Positions 36,794 to 45,550 of a stretch of DNA of 64,000 bases are shown piece after piece. The notes below the pieces were generated by a model that worked only from the letters and a program-made list of their open reading frames with translations, was not told the origin of the DNA and made no database searches. Numbering within the stretch: the first letter of the stretch is position 1; each line of letters starts with the position of its first letter. Source of the stretch: Micromonospora sp. CB01531 (GTDB lineage Bacteria > Actinomycetota > Actinomycetes > Mycobacteriales > Micromonosporaceae); assembly GCF_001905095.1 (NCBI RefSeq), contig NZ_LWLS01000001.1, positions 420,581-484,580 on the forward strand, written 5' to 3'. Both the position numbers and the translations under genes were made by a program.

Positions 36794-36832
36794 GGGGAAC
36801 TCCTGGTGCTGATCGGGTGGCCGGAGCGTGTC

Positions 36833-36923
36833 TTGACAACTGGCTCCGGCCCGGTGCAGAGTGCGAAACATTCCAGAAACTTTGAACGATCTAATACTGC
36901 CGTATCCACGTTGGAACGTTCAA
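36833..36923. promoter_or_regulatory. Divergent control region of the sugar locus with LacI-type operator
   Basis: Between the two divergent starts. TTGACA at 36833-36838 (plus strand, with CAGAGT 18 nt on) is one promoter candidate. A LacI-family operator-like sequence TTGGAACGTTCAA (36911-36923, central GAACGTTC) lies 19 nt upstream of the lacI-type ATG. The half-site TTGAACG recurs at 36882-36888 and, inverted, within the operator. Both genes could be silenced by the encoded repressor. Confidence 0.5.
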
Positions 36924-36941
36924 GGCGGCGAGAGGGACTCA

Positions 36942-37931
36942 ATGGCTGAAAAGGTGACCATCTCGACGGTGGCCCGGCATGCCCAGGTGAGCCGGCAGAC
37001 GGTCTCCAACGTCCTCAACGCGCCGCACATCGTCCGGGACGAGACCCGGCGCCGGGTGGAGGAGGCGATCGCCGCGCTGGGCTACCGGGCCAACCAGGCC
37101 GCCCGGCAGATGCGGACCGGTCGCTCCCGGCTCGTCGCGGTCCGCATCGAGCCCACCCGGGACGGGATCAACGGCTCGGTGCTCGACCGGTTCCTGCACG
37201 GCCTCACCGAGACCGCCGACGCCGCCGGCTACCGGGTCCTGCTCTACACCGCCCGTGACGACGGACACGAGATCGACACCTACGACGACCTGCTCGGCGC
37301 GTACGACCTGGACGGTTTTGTGCTCACCGGCACCGACCACGGTGACCCGCGGACCGCCTGGCTGGCCGAGCGGAACGTGCCATTCGTGACGTTCGGCCGG
37401 CCCTGGGACGCCGCCGAGGCCCATCCCTGGGTCGACGTCGACGGGGCGGCCGGCACCGCGCAGGCCACCCAGCGGCTGCTCGACACCGGCCACCGCCGGA
37501 TCGGCTTCATCGGCTGGCCGGCGGGTTCCGGCGTCGGCGACGACCGGCGTTCCGGCTGGCGTACCGTCATGGCCGCCGCCGGCCTGGCCGGCGCCGCACC
37601 CCACCGCGAGACCGAGGACGGCATCGCCCACGGCGAGCGGGAGATGCGCGCGCTGCTCGCCGCCGACGAACCGCCCACCGCGGTGGTCTGCGTCAGCGAC
37701 TCGCTCGCCCTCGGCGCCCTCCAGGCGGTACGCGCGGTGGCCGCCTCCGTCGCCGTCGTCGGCTTCGACGACACCCCGGTGGCCGCCGTGGTCGGGCTGA
37801 CCAGCGTCAGCCAGCCGCTCGCGGCCGCCGCCGCCCGCTGCTTCGAGCTGCTCACCGGCCTGCTCGACGGTCAGCCCACCGACCCACACGTGCTACTCAG
37901 CCCCACGCTCGTGCTCCGGCACACCGCGTGA
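36942..37931 (+). CDS. LacI family transcriptional regulator
   Basis: A 329-aa repressor: HTH VTISTVARHAQVSRQTVSNVLNAPHIVRDETRRRVEEAIAALGYRANQAARQMRTG, then a periplasmic-binding-protein-like sugar sensor (VLDRFLHGLTETADAAGYRVLLYTA..., VVGFDDTPVAAV). It heads a probable operon with a binding lipoprotein and two permeases, and is divergent from a debranching-type enzyme, so an alpha-glucoside-like inducer is likely (inference). GAGAGGG precedes the ATG. Confidence 0.94.
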   Translation: MAEKVTISTVARHAQVSRQTVSNVLNAPHIVRDETRRRVEEAIAALGYRANQAARQMRTGRSRLVAVRIEPTRDGINGSVLDRFLHGLTETADAAGYRVLLYTARDDGHEIDTYDDLLGAYDLDGFVLTGTDHGDPRTAWLAERNVPFVTFGRPWDAAEAHPWVDVDGAAGTAQATQRLLDTGHRRIGFIGWPAGSGVGDDRRSGWRTVMAAAGLAGAAPHRETEDGIAHGEREMRALLAADEPPTAVVCVSDSLALGALQAVRAVAASVAVVGFDDTPVAAVVGLTSVSQPLAAAAARCFELLTGLLDGQPTDPHVLLSPTLVLRHTA

Positions 37932-37958
37932 TCCCCCCATCCCCACCAGGAGAATGAG

Positions 37959-39206
37959 ATGACACCTCGCACCCTCACCCGGGCGGCGCTGGCTGGCCTC
38001 GCGGCCGCCGCGCTGTTCGGCACCGCCGCCTGCGGCAGCGGGTTCGACGACTCCGCGAAGGACACCAAGCAGTCCAGCGGTCCGGCCAACCTGCAGATCA
38101 TGATCGGCTCCTCCGGCGACGCCGAGACCAAGGCGGTGCAGGACGCCGTCGCGAAGTGGGCCTCCTCCTCCGGCAACACCGCCACGGTGACCCCGGCCCA
38201 GGACCTCACCCAGCAGCTCGGCCAGGCCCTCGCCGGCGGCACCCCGCCGGACGTCTTCTACGTCGACGCGTCCCGGTTCGCCGACTACGCCAGCGTCGGC
38301 GCGCTGGAGCCGTACGGCGACAAGGTCAGCAACAAGGACGACTTCTACGAGAGCCTGCGGAACACCTTCACCTACGACGGCAAGCTCTACTGCGCGCCGA
38401 AGGACTTCTCCACCCTGGCGCTCGAGATCAACACCGACCTGTGGGCCAAGGCCGGCCTGACCGACGCCGACGTGCCGACCACCTGGGACCAGCTCACCGC
38501 CGCCAGCCAGAAGATCAAGGCGAAGGGCATGGTGGCGCTCGCCCTCGGCGACACCCGGGACCGGATCGGCGCGTTCATGGTGCAGAACGGCGGCTGGCTG
38601 ATGAGCAAGGACGGCAAGCAGCCGACCGCCGACACCCCGGAGAACCTCCAGGCCCTCCAGTACGTCAAGGGCCTGCTCACGAACGGCTACGCGAAGTTCC
38701 CGAAGCAGCTCGACGCCGGCTGGTCCGGTGAGGCGTTCGGCAAGGGCAAGGCCGTGATGACCATCGAGGGCAACTGGATCAAGGGTGCCCTGAAGAACGA
38801 CTTCCCGAATGTGAAGTACAAGGTCGTCCCGCTGCCGGCCGGACCGAAGGGCCAGGGCACCCTCTCCTTCACCCAGTGCTGGGGCATCGCCGCGAAGTCG
38901 AAGTTCAAGGACCAGGCGATCAAGTTCGTCGAGGCGATGACCGCCGGCGACCAGCAGATCGCCTTCGCCAACGCGTTCGGCGTGATGCCGTCCCGGCAGT
39001 CCGTCCGCGACCAGTACACCAGCGCCTTCCCGGCCGACAAGCCGTTCATCGACGGCGCCGCGTACGCCCAGGGCCCGGTGAACGCGCCGAAGATGGACAG
39101 CGTGCTGCGCGACCTCGAGTCCGGCCTGCAGGGCCTGGCCAACGGTGACCCGAAGAGCATCCTGGCGAACTTCGACAAGAACGCCAAGGCGGCGCTCGGC
39201 GGCTGA
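37959..39206 (+). CDS. Sugar ABC transporter substrate-binding lipoprotein
   Basis: A 415-aa extracellular binding protein of the MalE/CUT1 type. Signal peptide with lipobox GTAACG at about residues 21-26 gives a lipidated Cys. The mature protein has the two-lobe SBP pattern (LQIMIGSSGDAETKAVQDAVAKWA, GTPPDVFYVDASRFADYASVGALEPY, KAVMTIEGNWIKGAL). It lies 27 nt after lacI with AGGAG before the ATG. No ATPase gene is in the locus, so it probably uses a shared MsiK-type ATPase, as in streptomycetes (inference). Confidence 0.93.
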   Translation: MTPRTLTRAALAGLAAAALFGTAACGSGFDDSAKDTKQSSGPANLQIMIGSSGDAETKAVQDAVAKWASSSGNTATVTPAQDLTQQLGQALAGGTPPDVFYVDASRFADYASVGALEPYGDKVSNKDDFYESLRNTFTYDGKLYCAPKDFSTLALEINTDLWAKAGLTDADVPTTWDQLTAASQKIKAKGMVALALGDTRDRIGAFMVQNGGWLMSKDGKQPTADTPENLQALQYVKGLLTNGYAKFPKQLDAGWSGEAFGKGKAVMTIEGNWIKGALKNDFPNVKYKVVPLPAGPKGQGTLSFTQCWGIAAKSKFKDQAIKFVEAMTAGDQQIAFANAFGVMPSRQSVRDQYTSAFPADKPFIDGAAYAQGPVNAPKMDSVLRDLESGLQGLANGDPKSILANFDKNAKAALGG

Positions 39207-39214
39207 GCGTGACC

Positions 39215-39241
39215 GGAGGGGCCCGCCTCGCGGGCCCCTCC
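39215..39241 (+). terminator. Intercistronic hairpin between binding protein and permeases
   Basis: Perfect 12-bp stem GGAGGGGCCCGC / GCGGGCCCCTCC, 3-nt loop. Such attenuators keep the binding protein in excess over the permeases. Confidence 0.65.
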
Positions 39242-39273
39242 GCGTCGGCTCCCACTCGAAGGAGGGAGGGGAG

Positions 39274-40392
39274 ATGGCTACGGAGGCGCTCACCGCTCCG
39301 GCCACCACGCCGGCCGGTCCGTCGCGCCGCCGCCTCGGCGGCATCCGCGGCAACGAGAACATCGCCGGCTGGCTCTTCGTCGCGCCGGTGATCGTGATCC
39401 TCGGGTTCTTCCTGCTGCTGCCGATCCTGATGGCGCTCTGGGTGAGCCTCACTGACTGGAACGGCCAGGGCAGCCCGTTCACCGCGGACGTGCCGTTCGT
39501 CCGCGGGAAGAACTACACCCGGCTGTTCACCGAGGACGGGCTCGACCGCCGGGACTTCATGACCAGCATCCGCAACACCATGTACTACGTGGGGATCGTG
39601 GTGCCGGCGCAGACCGCGCTCGCCCTCGGTCTCGCGCTGATCGTGAACAACCGGATGCTCAAGGGAAAGGGCTTCTTCCGCAGCGCCTTCTACTTCCCCT
39701 CGGTCACCAGTTCCGTGGCGATCAGCGTGGTGTTCCTGTTCCTGTTCGCCAACTCCGGCGCGGTCAACAACCTGCTCAGCTTCCTCGGCATCGACGGGCC
39801 GGAGTGGTTCGCCGACTCCCGCGGCGTACTGCACCTGCTGCTCGGCGCAGTCGGCGTGGACTCCCCGCCCGGCGCGCTCACCTCCGGCGGCCCGTTGGGG
39901 CTGAGCTGGTGGGACTGGCTCTCCGGGCCGAGCGTGGCCATGGTCTCGATCATCTGCCTGGTGATCTGGACCACCTCGGGCACGTTCATGCTGATGTTCC
40001 TCGCCGCGTTGCAGAACGTGCCGGTGGCGCTGGACGAGGCCAGCACCCTCGACGGGGCGACCCGCTGGCAGCGGTTCCGCCACGTCACCCTGCCGCTGAT
40101 CAAGCCGACCACCTTCCTGGTGCTCACCCTCGGCCTGATTGGCTCCTGGCAGGTCTTCGACCAGGTGTACGTGATGAGCCAGGGCGACCCGGCCAAGACC
40201 ACCCTCACCCCGGCGTACCTGTCGTACCGCACCGCGTTCCGGGACTTCGACTACGGCTCGGGGGCGGCGATCTCGTTCGTGCTGTTCCTGATCATCATCG
40301 TGTTCACCCTGCTCCAGCGCCGGGTGATGGCCGACCGGGACGGATCCCGACGCGGCCGGTGGTGGCGGCGACGCGTACCGGAAGGGTCCTGA
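39274..40392 (+). CDS. Sugar ABC transporter permease (MalF type)
   Basis: A 372-aa integral membrane protein with helices at about 33-55, 105-130, 135-160 and further C-terminal. The CUT1 EAA loop is VPVALDEASTLDGATRWQRFRHVTLPLIKP, which docks on the ATPase. A polar insert near 170-220 (GPEWFADSRG...) is larger than average. GGAGGGAGGGGAG is a strong ribosome site. It forms the transmembrane pair with the following gene. Confidence 0.92.
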   Translation: MATEALTAPATTPAGPSRRRLGGIRGNENIAGWLFVAPVIVILGFFLLLPILMALWVSLTDWNGQGSPFTADVPFVRGKNYTRLFTEDGLDRRDFMTSIRNTMYYVGIVVPAQTALALGLALIVNNRMLKGKGFFRSAFYFPSVTSSVAISVVFLFLFANSGAVNNLLSFLGIDGPEWFADSRGVLHLLLGAVGVDSPPGALTSGGPLGLSWWDWLSGPSVAMVSIICLVIWTTSGTFMLMFLAALQNVPVALDEASTLDGATRWQRFRHVTLPLIKPTTFLVLTLGLIGSWQVFDQVYVMSQGDPAKTTLTPAYLSYRTAFRDFDYGSGAAISFVLFLIIIVFTLLQRRVMADRDGSRRGRWWRRRVPEGS

Positions 40393-40393
40393 C

Positions 40394-41281
40394 ATGGCCG
40401 TGCTGACCGACCGGCCGGCGGCGCCCGTCGCGCCGCGCGCCGCCCGTGGGCCGCGCGCCCGGGTCAACCGCATCCTCGGGTACGCGGTCCTGATCTTCTT
40501 CGGGTTGGTCTTCATCTACCCGTTCGTGATCCAGCTCGGCAACTCGTTCAAGACCGAGCCGGACGCGGCGGCGAACCCGCTCTCACCGGTGCCCGACCCG
40601 GTGACGCTGGCCGGCTTCGAGCGGATCTTCGCGGGCACCAACTTCCCGCTCTGGCTGGGCAACTCGCTGCTGGTCACCGTCCTGGTCACGCTCGGCCGGG
40701 TCTTCTTCGACTCGCTGGCCGGATACGCGCTGGCCCGGCTGCGCTTCCGGGGCCGGGCAGGGCTCTTCGCCGCGGTCATCGCGGTGATGGCGGTGCCCGG
40801 CGTGGTGCTGCTGATCCCGAAGTTCCTGGTGCTCAAGCAGCTCGGCCTCTACGACAGCTACGCGGGCCTGGTGGTGCCGCTGCTGGCGGACGCGGCCGGG
40901 GTGTTCATCATGAAGCAGTTCTTCGAGTCGATCCCGGTCAGCGTGGAGGAGGCGGCCCGGATCGACGGCGCCGGGGTGTTCCGCACCTTCTGGTCGGTGG
41001 TGCTGCCGATGGCGCGGCCCGCGCTGATCACGCTGACCATCCTGTCGTTCCAGGGCTCCTGGAACGAATTCCCGCACAGCCTGGTCTCGGTCCAGGACCC
41101 GCACCTGTTCACCCTGCCCCGCGGCCTGGCCGACCTGGTCAGCGGGTCGCTGGGCAAGGGCACGCAGTATCCGCTCAAGCTGGGCGCGGCGCTGCTGGCC
41201 ACCATCCCGGTGGCGGTGCTGTTCGTGATCTTCCAGCGCTACTTCGTGCGGGGCGCCAACGAGGGCGCCGACAAGGGCTGA
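40394..41281 (+). CDS. Sugar ABC transporter permease (MalG type)
   Basis: A 295-aa membrane protein with six predicted helices and the EAA motif IPVSVEEAARIDGAGVFRTFWSVVLPMARPAL. It starts 1 nt behind the stop of the first permease and ends the operon; a strong hairpin follows 19 nt after its stop. Confidence 0.93.
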   Translation: MAVLTDRPAAPVAPRAARGPRARVNRILGYAVLIFFGLVFIYPFVIQLGNSFKTEPDAAANPLSPVPDPVTLAGFERIFAGTNFPLWLGNSLLVTVLVTLGRVFFDSLAGYALARLRFRGRAGLFAAVIAVMAVPGVVLLIPKFLVLKQLGLYDSYAGLVVPLLADAAGVFIMKQFFESIPVSVEEAARIDGAGVFRTFWSVVLPMARPALITLTILSFQGSWNEFPHSLVSVQDPHLFTLPRGLADLVSGSLGKGTQYPLKLGAALLATIPVAVLFVIFQRYFVRGANEGADKG

Positions 41282-41300
41282 GCGACGGGTTCGATCGGTG

Positions 41301-41339
41301 TCGGTGGCGGTTCCCCGCGGCGCGGGGAACCGCCACCGA
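41301..41339. terminator. Terminator of the sugar operon, shared with the convergent gene
   Basis: Perfect 18-bp stem (TCGGTGGCGGTTCCCCGC and complement), loop GGC. Its right end touches the stop codon of the opposite VOC gene. Confidence 0.85.
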
Positions 41340-41720
41340 TCACTTCAGTTCCAGTACGGACATGACGTTGCCGGCGGGGTCGGTGAACCAGGCGATCGCG
41401 GGTCCGTTCCCCCGGACGATCCCCTGCTCGTCCTGGGGCATCCCGGGGTAGCGCGCGAATTGCACCCCGCGGGCGGTCAACTCGGCGACGGCCCGATCGA
41501 TGTCGTCCACGGGGAAGTTGAGCACGGTGTAGGTGGCCGGGGTGTGGTCGTCCTTGGGGTAGACCAGGATGTCCCGGTCCCCGGCGAGGTGCAGCGTCAG
41601 CAGTCCGCCCATCGCGTCGTCCCGCGACACCCGCAGGCCGAGCGTGTCGGCGTAGAACGTCATCGCCCGATCGGTGTCGTCCACCGAGAAGCCGCTGAAC
41701 GCCCTCGTGTCCCTGAACAT
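41340..41720 (-). CDS. VOC (glyoxalase/bleomycin resistance) family protein
   Basis: A 126-aa single-module-pair VOC protein: GFSVDDTDRAMTFYADTLGLRVSRDDAMGGLLTLHL, YTVLNFPVDDIDRAVAELTARGVQFARY, AWFTDPAGNVMSVLE. The final Glu region VMSVLELK is where a metal-ligand Glu sits in the fold. Function (isomerase, dioxygenase or antibiotic binding) not deducible. AGGGAG is 6 nt before ATG 41720. Confidence 0.86.
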   Translation of the reverse strand: MFRDTRAFSGFSVDDTDRAMTFYADTLGLRVSRDDAMGGLLTLHLAGDRDILVYPKDDHTPATYTVLNFPVDDIDRAVAELTARGVQFARYPGMPQDEQGIVRGNGPAIAWFTDPAGNVMSVLELK

Positions 41721-41862
41721 GATCGTCTCCCTCTTCCGGTCGCGCTCCGTCGGCGGGCAGTGCCGGAGCGGCGAAGCCCGCACTGCGTCACAGTAGGCCC
41801 GCCGTCCGACGTGCGCCGGTGACACGGCGGGCCGTGGGTGCGGAACGCGACCGCCGGTCTGC

Positions 41863-42444
41863 TCAGTCCGCCGCGACCGGCTCGGTCGGGACGGCGACGT
41901 GCAGCCGTAGTTGCGGGACGAGCAGGTCGTCCACGTCCAGGGCGCGGGCCGCGCCGTCCGGCTCCCAGCCGGTCGAGGTGAGGAACTTCCGGGTCGCCGC
42001 GTCCCCGTCGAAGGTCCAGGCCACCGCCCGGGTGAAGCCGTCGGACCGCCACCCGTCGACGGTGGCGGCGAGCAGCCTGCTGCCGTGCCCGCGCCGGCCC
42101 CAGCGCGGCTCGACCAGCAGGTCGGTCACCGCCGCCACGCCGTCGTCGAGCGCGTCGGCCGGCTCGCCCGGGGCGAGCGCCTCGGCGTCGGCCGGACCGG
42201 AAGCGGCGAAGCCCACCAGATACGATTGCTCGGCCTGTTCGACGGCGACCAGCACGCGATGCGCGCCCGAGGGCGGCTCCTGCACCGCGGCGCTCCACCG
42301 CCGGGCGAGGTACGCCTCGTCCAGGTTGTCGAGCACGTGCCGGGGCAGGATCCGGCGGTACGCGACCCGCCAGGTCGCGAGCTGGATGCGTGCGATCTCG
42401 CCGGCGTCCTCTGGACGCGCGGGGCGGACGTACCCGAGAGCCAT
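41863..42444 (-). CDS. GNAT family N-acetyltransferase
   Basis: A 193-aa acetyltransferase: N-terminal YVRPARPEDAGEIARIQLATWRVAYRRILP, acetyl-CoA loop VEPRWGRRGHGSRLLAATVDGW, and AVAWTFDGDAATRKFLTSTGWEPDGAARALDV. The RRGHGS form of the R/QxxGxG/A loop is normal. Substrate unknown. It is divergent from the membrane glycosyltransferase gene. Confidence 0.85.
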   Translation of the reverse strand: MALGYVRPARPEDAGEIARIQLATWRVAYRRILPRHVLDNLDEAYLARRWSAAVQEPPSGAHRVLVAVEQAEQSYLVGFAASGPADAEALAPGEPADALDDGVAAVTDLLVEPRWGRRGHGSRLLAATVDGWRSDGFTRAVAWTFDGDAATRKFLTSTGWEPDGAARALDVDDLLVPQLRLHVAVPTEPVAAD

Positions 42445-42479
42445 GGCACGTGAGCCTACGCAGGGCGAGGGAGGCGACG

Positions 42480-43790
42480 GTGGCGCAGGGTGCCAGGCGG
42501 ACGATCGTGCAGGTCGTCGCCGTGGTGGTGCTCGCTGTCGCGGTGGCCGCCTTCCTGAGGGAGGCGGCCGTGCGGCACGGCTTCTTCGACCTCCACGTCT
42601 ACCGGGGTGCGCTGAACTACTGGGTGCACGACGGCGGGGAGATCTACGACTTCCTCCGGGCCAGGACCCAGTACGGCTTCACCTATCCGCCGTTCGCCGC
42701 CCTGGTGATGCTGCCGATGGCGTACCTGCCGTGGCACGCGGCGATCACGGTCAGCGTGGCCGCCACCGTGGTGGTCAGCACGGTGGTCATCTGGTGGCTG
42801 CTCGATCCGATCGCCCGCCGCGCCGGGTGGACCCGCTGGTTCGCGCTCGCGGTCGCGCTCTGCCTGGCCGCCGCGTTCGAGCCGATGCGCGAGACGGTCA
42901 ACTTCGGCCAGGTCAACATGTTGCTGCTCTTCCTGGTGGCGGTGGACCTGCTGCGGCTGCTCCCGGCCGGCAGCCGGTGGGCCGGGGCGGGCATCGGCCT
43001 GGCCACCGCGATCAAGCTGACCCCGGGCATCTTCATCGTCTACCTGCTGATCACCGGGCGCTGGCGGGCGGCGTTCACCGCGATGGGCGCGGCGACCGGC
43101 GCCACCCTGCTGGCCGGCGCGCTCTTCCCGGACGCCTCCCGCGAGTTCTGGACCGAGGCGCTGTGGAACACCGGCCGGGTGGGCGAACTGGCCTTCGTCT
43201 CGAACCAGTCGCTGCGCGGGGTGGTGGCCCGGCTGAACCCGGAGCATCCGAGCACCCTCGCCTGGCTGGTGCTGGTGCTCGCCACCCTCGCGGTCTGGGG
43301 CTGGCGCTCCCGGGCCGCGGTGACCGCCGGCGACGAGGCCACCGGCCTGGCCCTGACCGGCGCGGTGATGTGCCTGATCAGCCCGGTCACCTGGGTGCAC
43401 CACCTGGTCTGGCTGCTGCCGGCGCTGATCCTGCTGGTCGACAACGGCATGGCGGCGCCCGCGCGCAGCCACCGGCGCCGCCTCCTGCTGGCCGCCGTGG
43501 CCATCGGGTACGCCTTCCTGATCAGCCGGATCGTGTGGCTGTTCGAGGAGGACTTCAGCGGCGTGACCGGCTTCCTCGGCAGCAACACGTACGTCTGGAT
43601 CAGCCTGGCGCTGCTGCTCGGCATGCCGATTCGGCACGGGGCCGCGTCGACCGGCGGTGGGCCCGCCGACCGGGACGGCCCGTCCGGGTCACTGATCGAG
43701 TCGGGCGGTGTAGCGCGCCTCCCGAAGCAGGACCGGGTCACGCCCGCCGGAGAGCGGCAGCCGGTAGACGGACTCGGCGCCGTCCAGTGA
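42480..43790 (+). CDS. GT87/DUF2029 family membrane glycosyltransferase
   Basis: A 436-aa polytopic GT-C protein, about 10 helices. The first outer loop carries the acidic motif FFDLHVYRGALNYWV, then YGFTYPPFAALVMLP and the second motif NFGQVNMLLLFLVAVDLL, which mark the DUF2029/GT87 mannosyltransferases using polyprenyl-phosphate-mannose (PimE-like). It likely adds alpha-mannose to a cell-envelope glycolipid or glycan. GTG 42480 has GGGAGG 5 nt upstream. The last 102 nt overlap the convergent GNAT gene; the C-tail there (SGGVARLPKQDRVTPAGERQPV) is unlike the family and may be a late stop. Confidence 0.85.
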   Translation: MAQGARRTIVQVVAVVVLAVAVAAFLREAAVRHGFFDLHVYRGALNYWVHDGGEIYDFLRARTQYGFTYPPFAALVMLPMAYLPWHAAITVSVAATVVVSTVVIWWLLDPIARRAGWTRWFALAVALCLAAAFEPMRETVNFGQVNMLLLFLVAVDLLRLLPAGSRWAGAGIGLATAIKLTPGIFIVYLLITGRWRAAFTAMGAATGATLLAGALFPDASREFWTEALWNTGRVGELAFVSNQSLRGVVARLNPEHPSTLAWLVLVLATLAVWGWRSRAAVTAGDEATGLALTGAVMCLISPVTWVHHLVWLLPALILLVDNGMAAPARSHRRRLLLAAVAIGYAFLISRIVWLFEEDFSGVTGFLGSNTYVWISLALLLGMPIRHGAASTGGGPADRDGPSGSLIESGGVARLPKQDRVTPAGERQPVDGLGAVQ

Positions 43791-44240
43791 CAGCCCGGCC
43801 CGCTCGTAGAAGCGCCGCGCCCGGACGTTGTCGGTGAGCACCCAGAGCCGGTACTCCGTCCAGCCCCGCTCGGTCAGGCCGGCCCGGGCCGCCGCCAGCA
43901 AGGCCCGCCCGGTCCCGGTGCCCCACCGCGCGGGCTCGACGTACATCGCCAGGATCTCCCCGTACGCCGGGTCGAGGTCGTCGCGGTCCTGGTTGTTCCG
44001 GTACGGCCCGAAGGTGGCGAATCCGGCGATCGCCCCGTCGACCTCGGCGAGCAGAGTGGTGAACGGGTGCGCCGGGTCGGCGGTGCCGAGGTCCCGGCGG
44101 CGCTGCGCCCAGGCGGCCGGGTTAAGCCGGTGCAGTACCTCGTCCGGCATAATCCCGGCGTACCCGGCCTGCCAGCTGCGGATGTGCACCGCGGCGATCG
44201 CCGCCGCGTCGTCCGGGTCCTCCCGGCGGATGGTCAGCAT
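43689..44240 (-). CDS. GNAT family N-acetyltransferase
   Basis: A 183-aa acetyltransferase of the RimI-like type: IRREDPDDAAAIAAVHIRSWQAGYAGIMPDEVL, acetyl-CoA loop VEPARWGTGTGRALLAAARAGLTERG, YRLWVLTDNVRARRFYERAGLSLDG. The HIRSWQAGYAG(I/L)(M/L)P start is shared with a group of actinobacterial GNATs, including the one at 41863. Substrate unknown. It overlaps the 3' end of the membrane glycosyltransferase. Confidence 0.87.
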   Translation of the reverse strand: MLTIRREDPDDAAAIAAVHIRSWQAGYAGIMPDEVLHRLNPAAWAQRRRDLGTADPAHPFTTLLAEVDGAIAGFATFGPYRNNQDRDDLDPAYGEILAMYVEPARWGTGTGRALLAAARAGLTERGWTEYRLWVLTDNVRARRFYERAGLSLDGAESVYRLPLSGGRDPVLLREARYTARLDQ

Positions 44241-44316
44241 CCGTCCGTTCTATGCCCCGAGGGGCGGTCGGTCCAGCGCCCGCTCCGTCATACCCGTGGA
44301 CTAGGGTCCCGGGACG

Positions 44317-45546
44317 ATGGCCGCACCGGAATCGCTCTCGCTCGCCCAGGCCCGCCGCGTGGCTCTCGCCGCCCAGGGCTTCGCCGACCCGGCGCCCGCC
44401 GGGGTGCCGACCCGCCGGCATCTGCGCCGGGTGCTGGACCGGGTCGGGCTGATCCAGATGGACTCGGTCAACGTCCTGCAACGGGCCCACTATCTGCCGC
44501 TCTACAGCCGGCTCGGGCCCTATCCGACCCCCCTGCTCGACAACGCCGCCTACCGGCGCCCCAGGGAGCTGTTCGAATACTGGGGGCACGAGGCGTCGCT
44601 GATCCCGGTCGGCCTGCATCCGGCGCTGCGTTGGCGGATGGCCAAGGCCCGTGACGAGGCCTGGGGCGGGATGCGCCGGATCGCCCAGGAGCAGCCCGAG
44701 CTGGTCGCCTGGGTGCGCGACGAGGTGGCCGCCCGGGGGCCGCTCACCGCCGCCGAGATCGAGCACGACGCACCCCGGGAGACCGGCAACTGGGGCTGGA
44801 ACTGGTCGGCCGTCAAGCGGGCGCTGGAGTTCCTGTTCTGGTCCGGCGAGGTGACCGCCGCCGAACGCACCACCTCCTTCGCCCGCCGCTACGACCTGCC
44901 CGAGCGGGTGCTGCCGGCCGAGGTGCTCGACGTCCCCACCCCGAGCGACGCCGACGCCCACCGCGCGCTGGTGGCGATCGCCGCCCGGTCGTTGGGCGTG
45001 GCGGCCGAGCCGGAGCTGCGCGACTACTTCCGGCTGCCGGTGGCCGGGGCGCGGCGGGCGATCGCGGAGCTGGTCGAGGCGGGCGAGCTGACCCCGGTCA
45101 CGGTGCCGGGCTGGCGGCAGCCGGCCTACCTGCACGGGCAGGCGCGGCTGCCCCGGTGGGTCCGGGGCAACACCCTGGTCAGCCCGTTCGACCCGCTGGT
45201 CTGGGAGCGGGCCCGTGCCGAGCGGCTCTTCGGCTTCTCCTACCGGATCGAGATCTACGTGCCCGCCCCGCAGCGGGTGCACGGCTACTACGTGCTGCCC
45301 TTCCTGCAGGGCGAGCGGTTCACCGCCCGGGTCGACCTCAAGGCCGACCGGAAGGCGGGGGTGCTGCTGGTGCCGGCCGCGTGGGTCGAGCCGGGGGTGG
45401 ACCCGGGGGAGACGGCGGTGGCCCTCGCCGCCGAGCTCTACCGGCTCGCCGGCTGGCTCGGCCTGGACGCGGTCGCCCCGCCGGCGGCCGGCGACCTGGC
45501 CGTCCCGCTGGCCGCCGCGCTGGTGGGCGTGGCCGGTGTACGGTGA
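44317..45546 (+). CDS. YcaQ-like winged-helix DNA glycosylase family protein
   Basis: A 409-aa HTH_42/YcaQ family protein. It has the family start [16 protein letters not shown], the catalytic-type QxD motif in [23 protein letters not shown], and [44 protein letters not shown]. coli YcaQ opens interstrand crosslinks by base excision. The actinobacterial AlkX/AZL-type members protect against natural-product crosslinkers. Whether that holds here is inference. A TAGGGT box lies 9 nt before the ATG. Confidence 0.85.
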   Translation: MAAPESLSLAQARRVALAAQGFADPAPAGVPTRRHLRRVLDRVGLIQMDSVNVLQRAHYLPLYSRLGPYPTPLLDNAAYRRPRELFEYWGHEASLIPVGLHPALRWRMAKARDEAWGGMRRIAQEQPELVAWVRDEVAARGPLTAAEIEHDAPRETGNWGWNWSAVKRALEFLFWSGEVTAAERTTSFARRYDLPERVLPAEVLDVPTPSDADAHRALVAIAARSLGVAAEPELRDYFRLPVAGARRAIAELVEAGELTPVTVPGWRQPAYLHGQARLPRWVRGNTLVSPFDPLVWERARAERLFGFSYRIEIYVPAPQRVHGYYVLPFLQGERFTARVDLKADRKAGVLLVPAAWVEPGVDPGETAVALAAELYRLAGWLGLDAVAPPAAGDLAVPLAAALVGVAGVR

Positions 45547-45550
45547 GCGC

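Noticed and set aside
42480..43790. Frameshift at the 3' end of the membrane glycosyltransferase
   Set aside because: The odd C-tail overlaps the antisense GNAT gene, but the helices are complete before it, so a late stop is a simpler explanation than a sequencing error.
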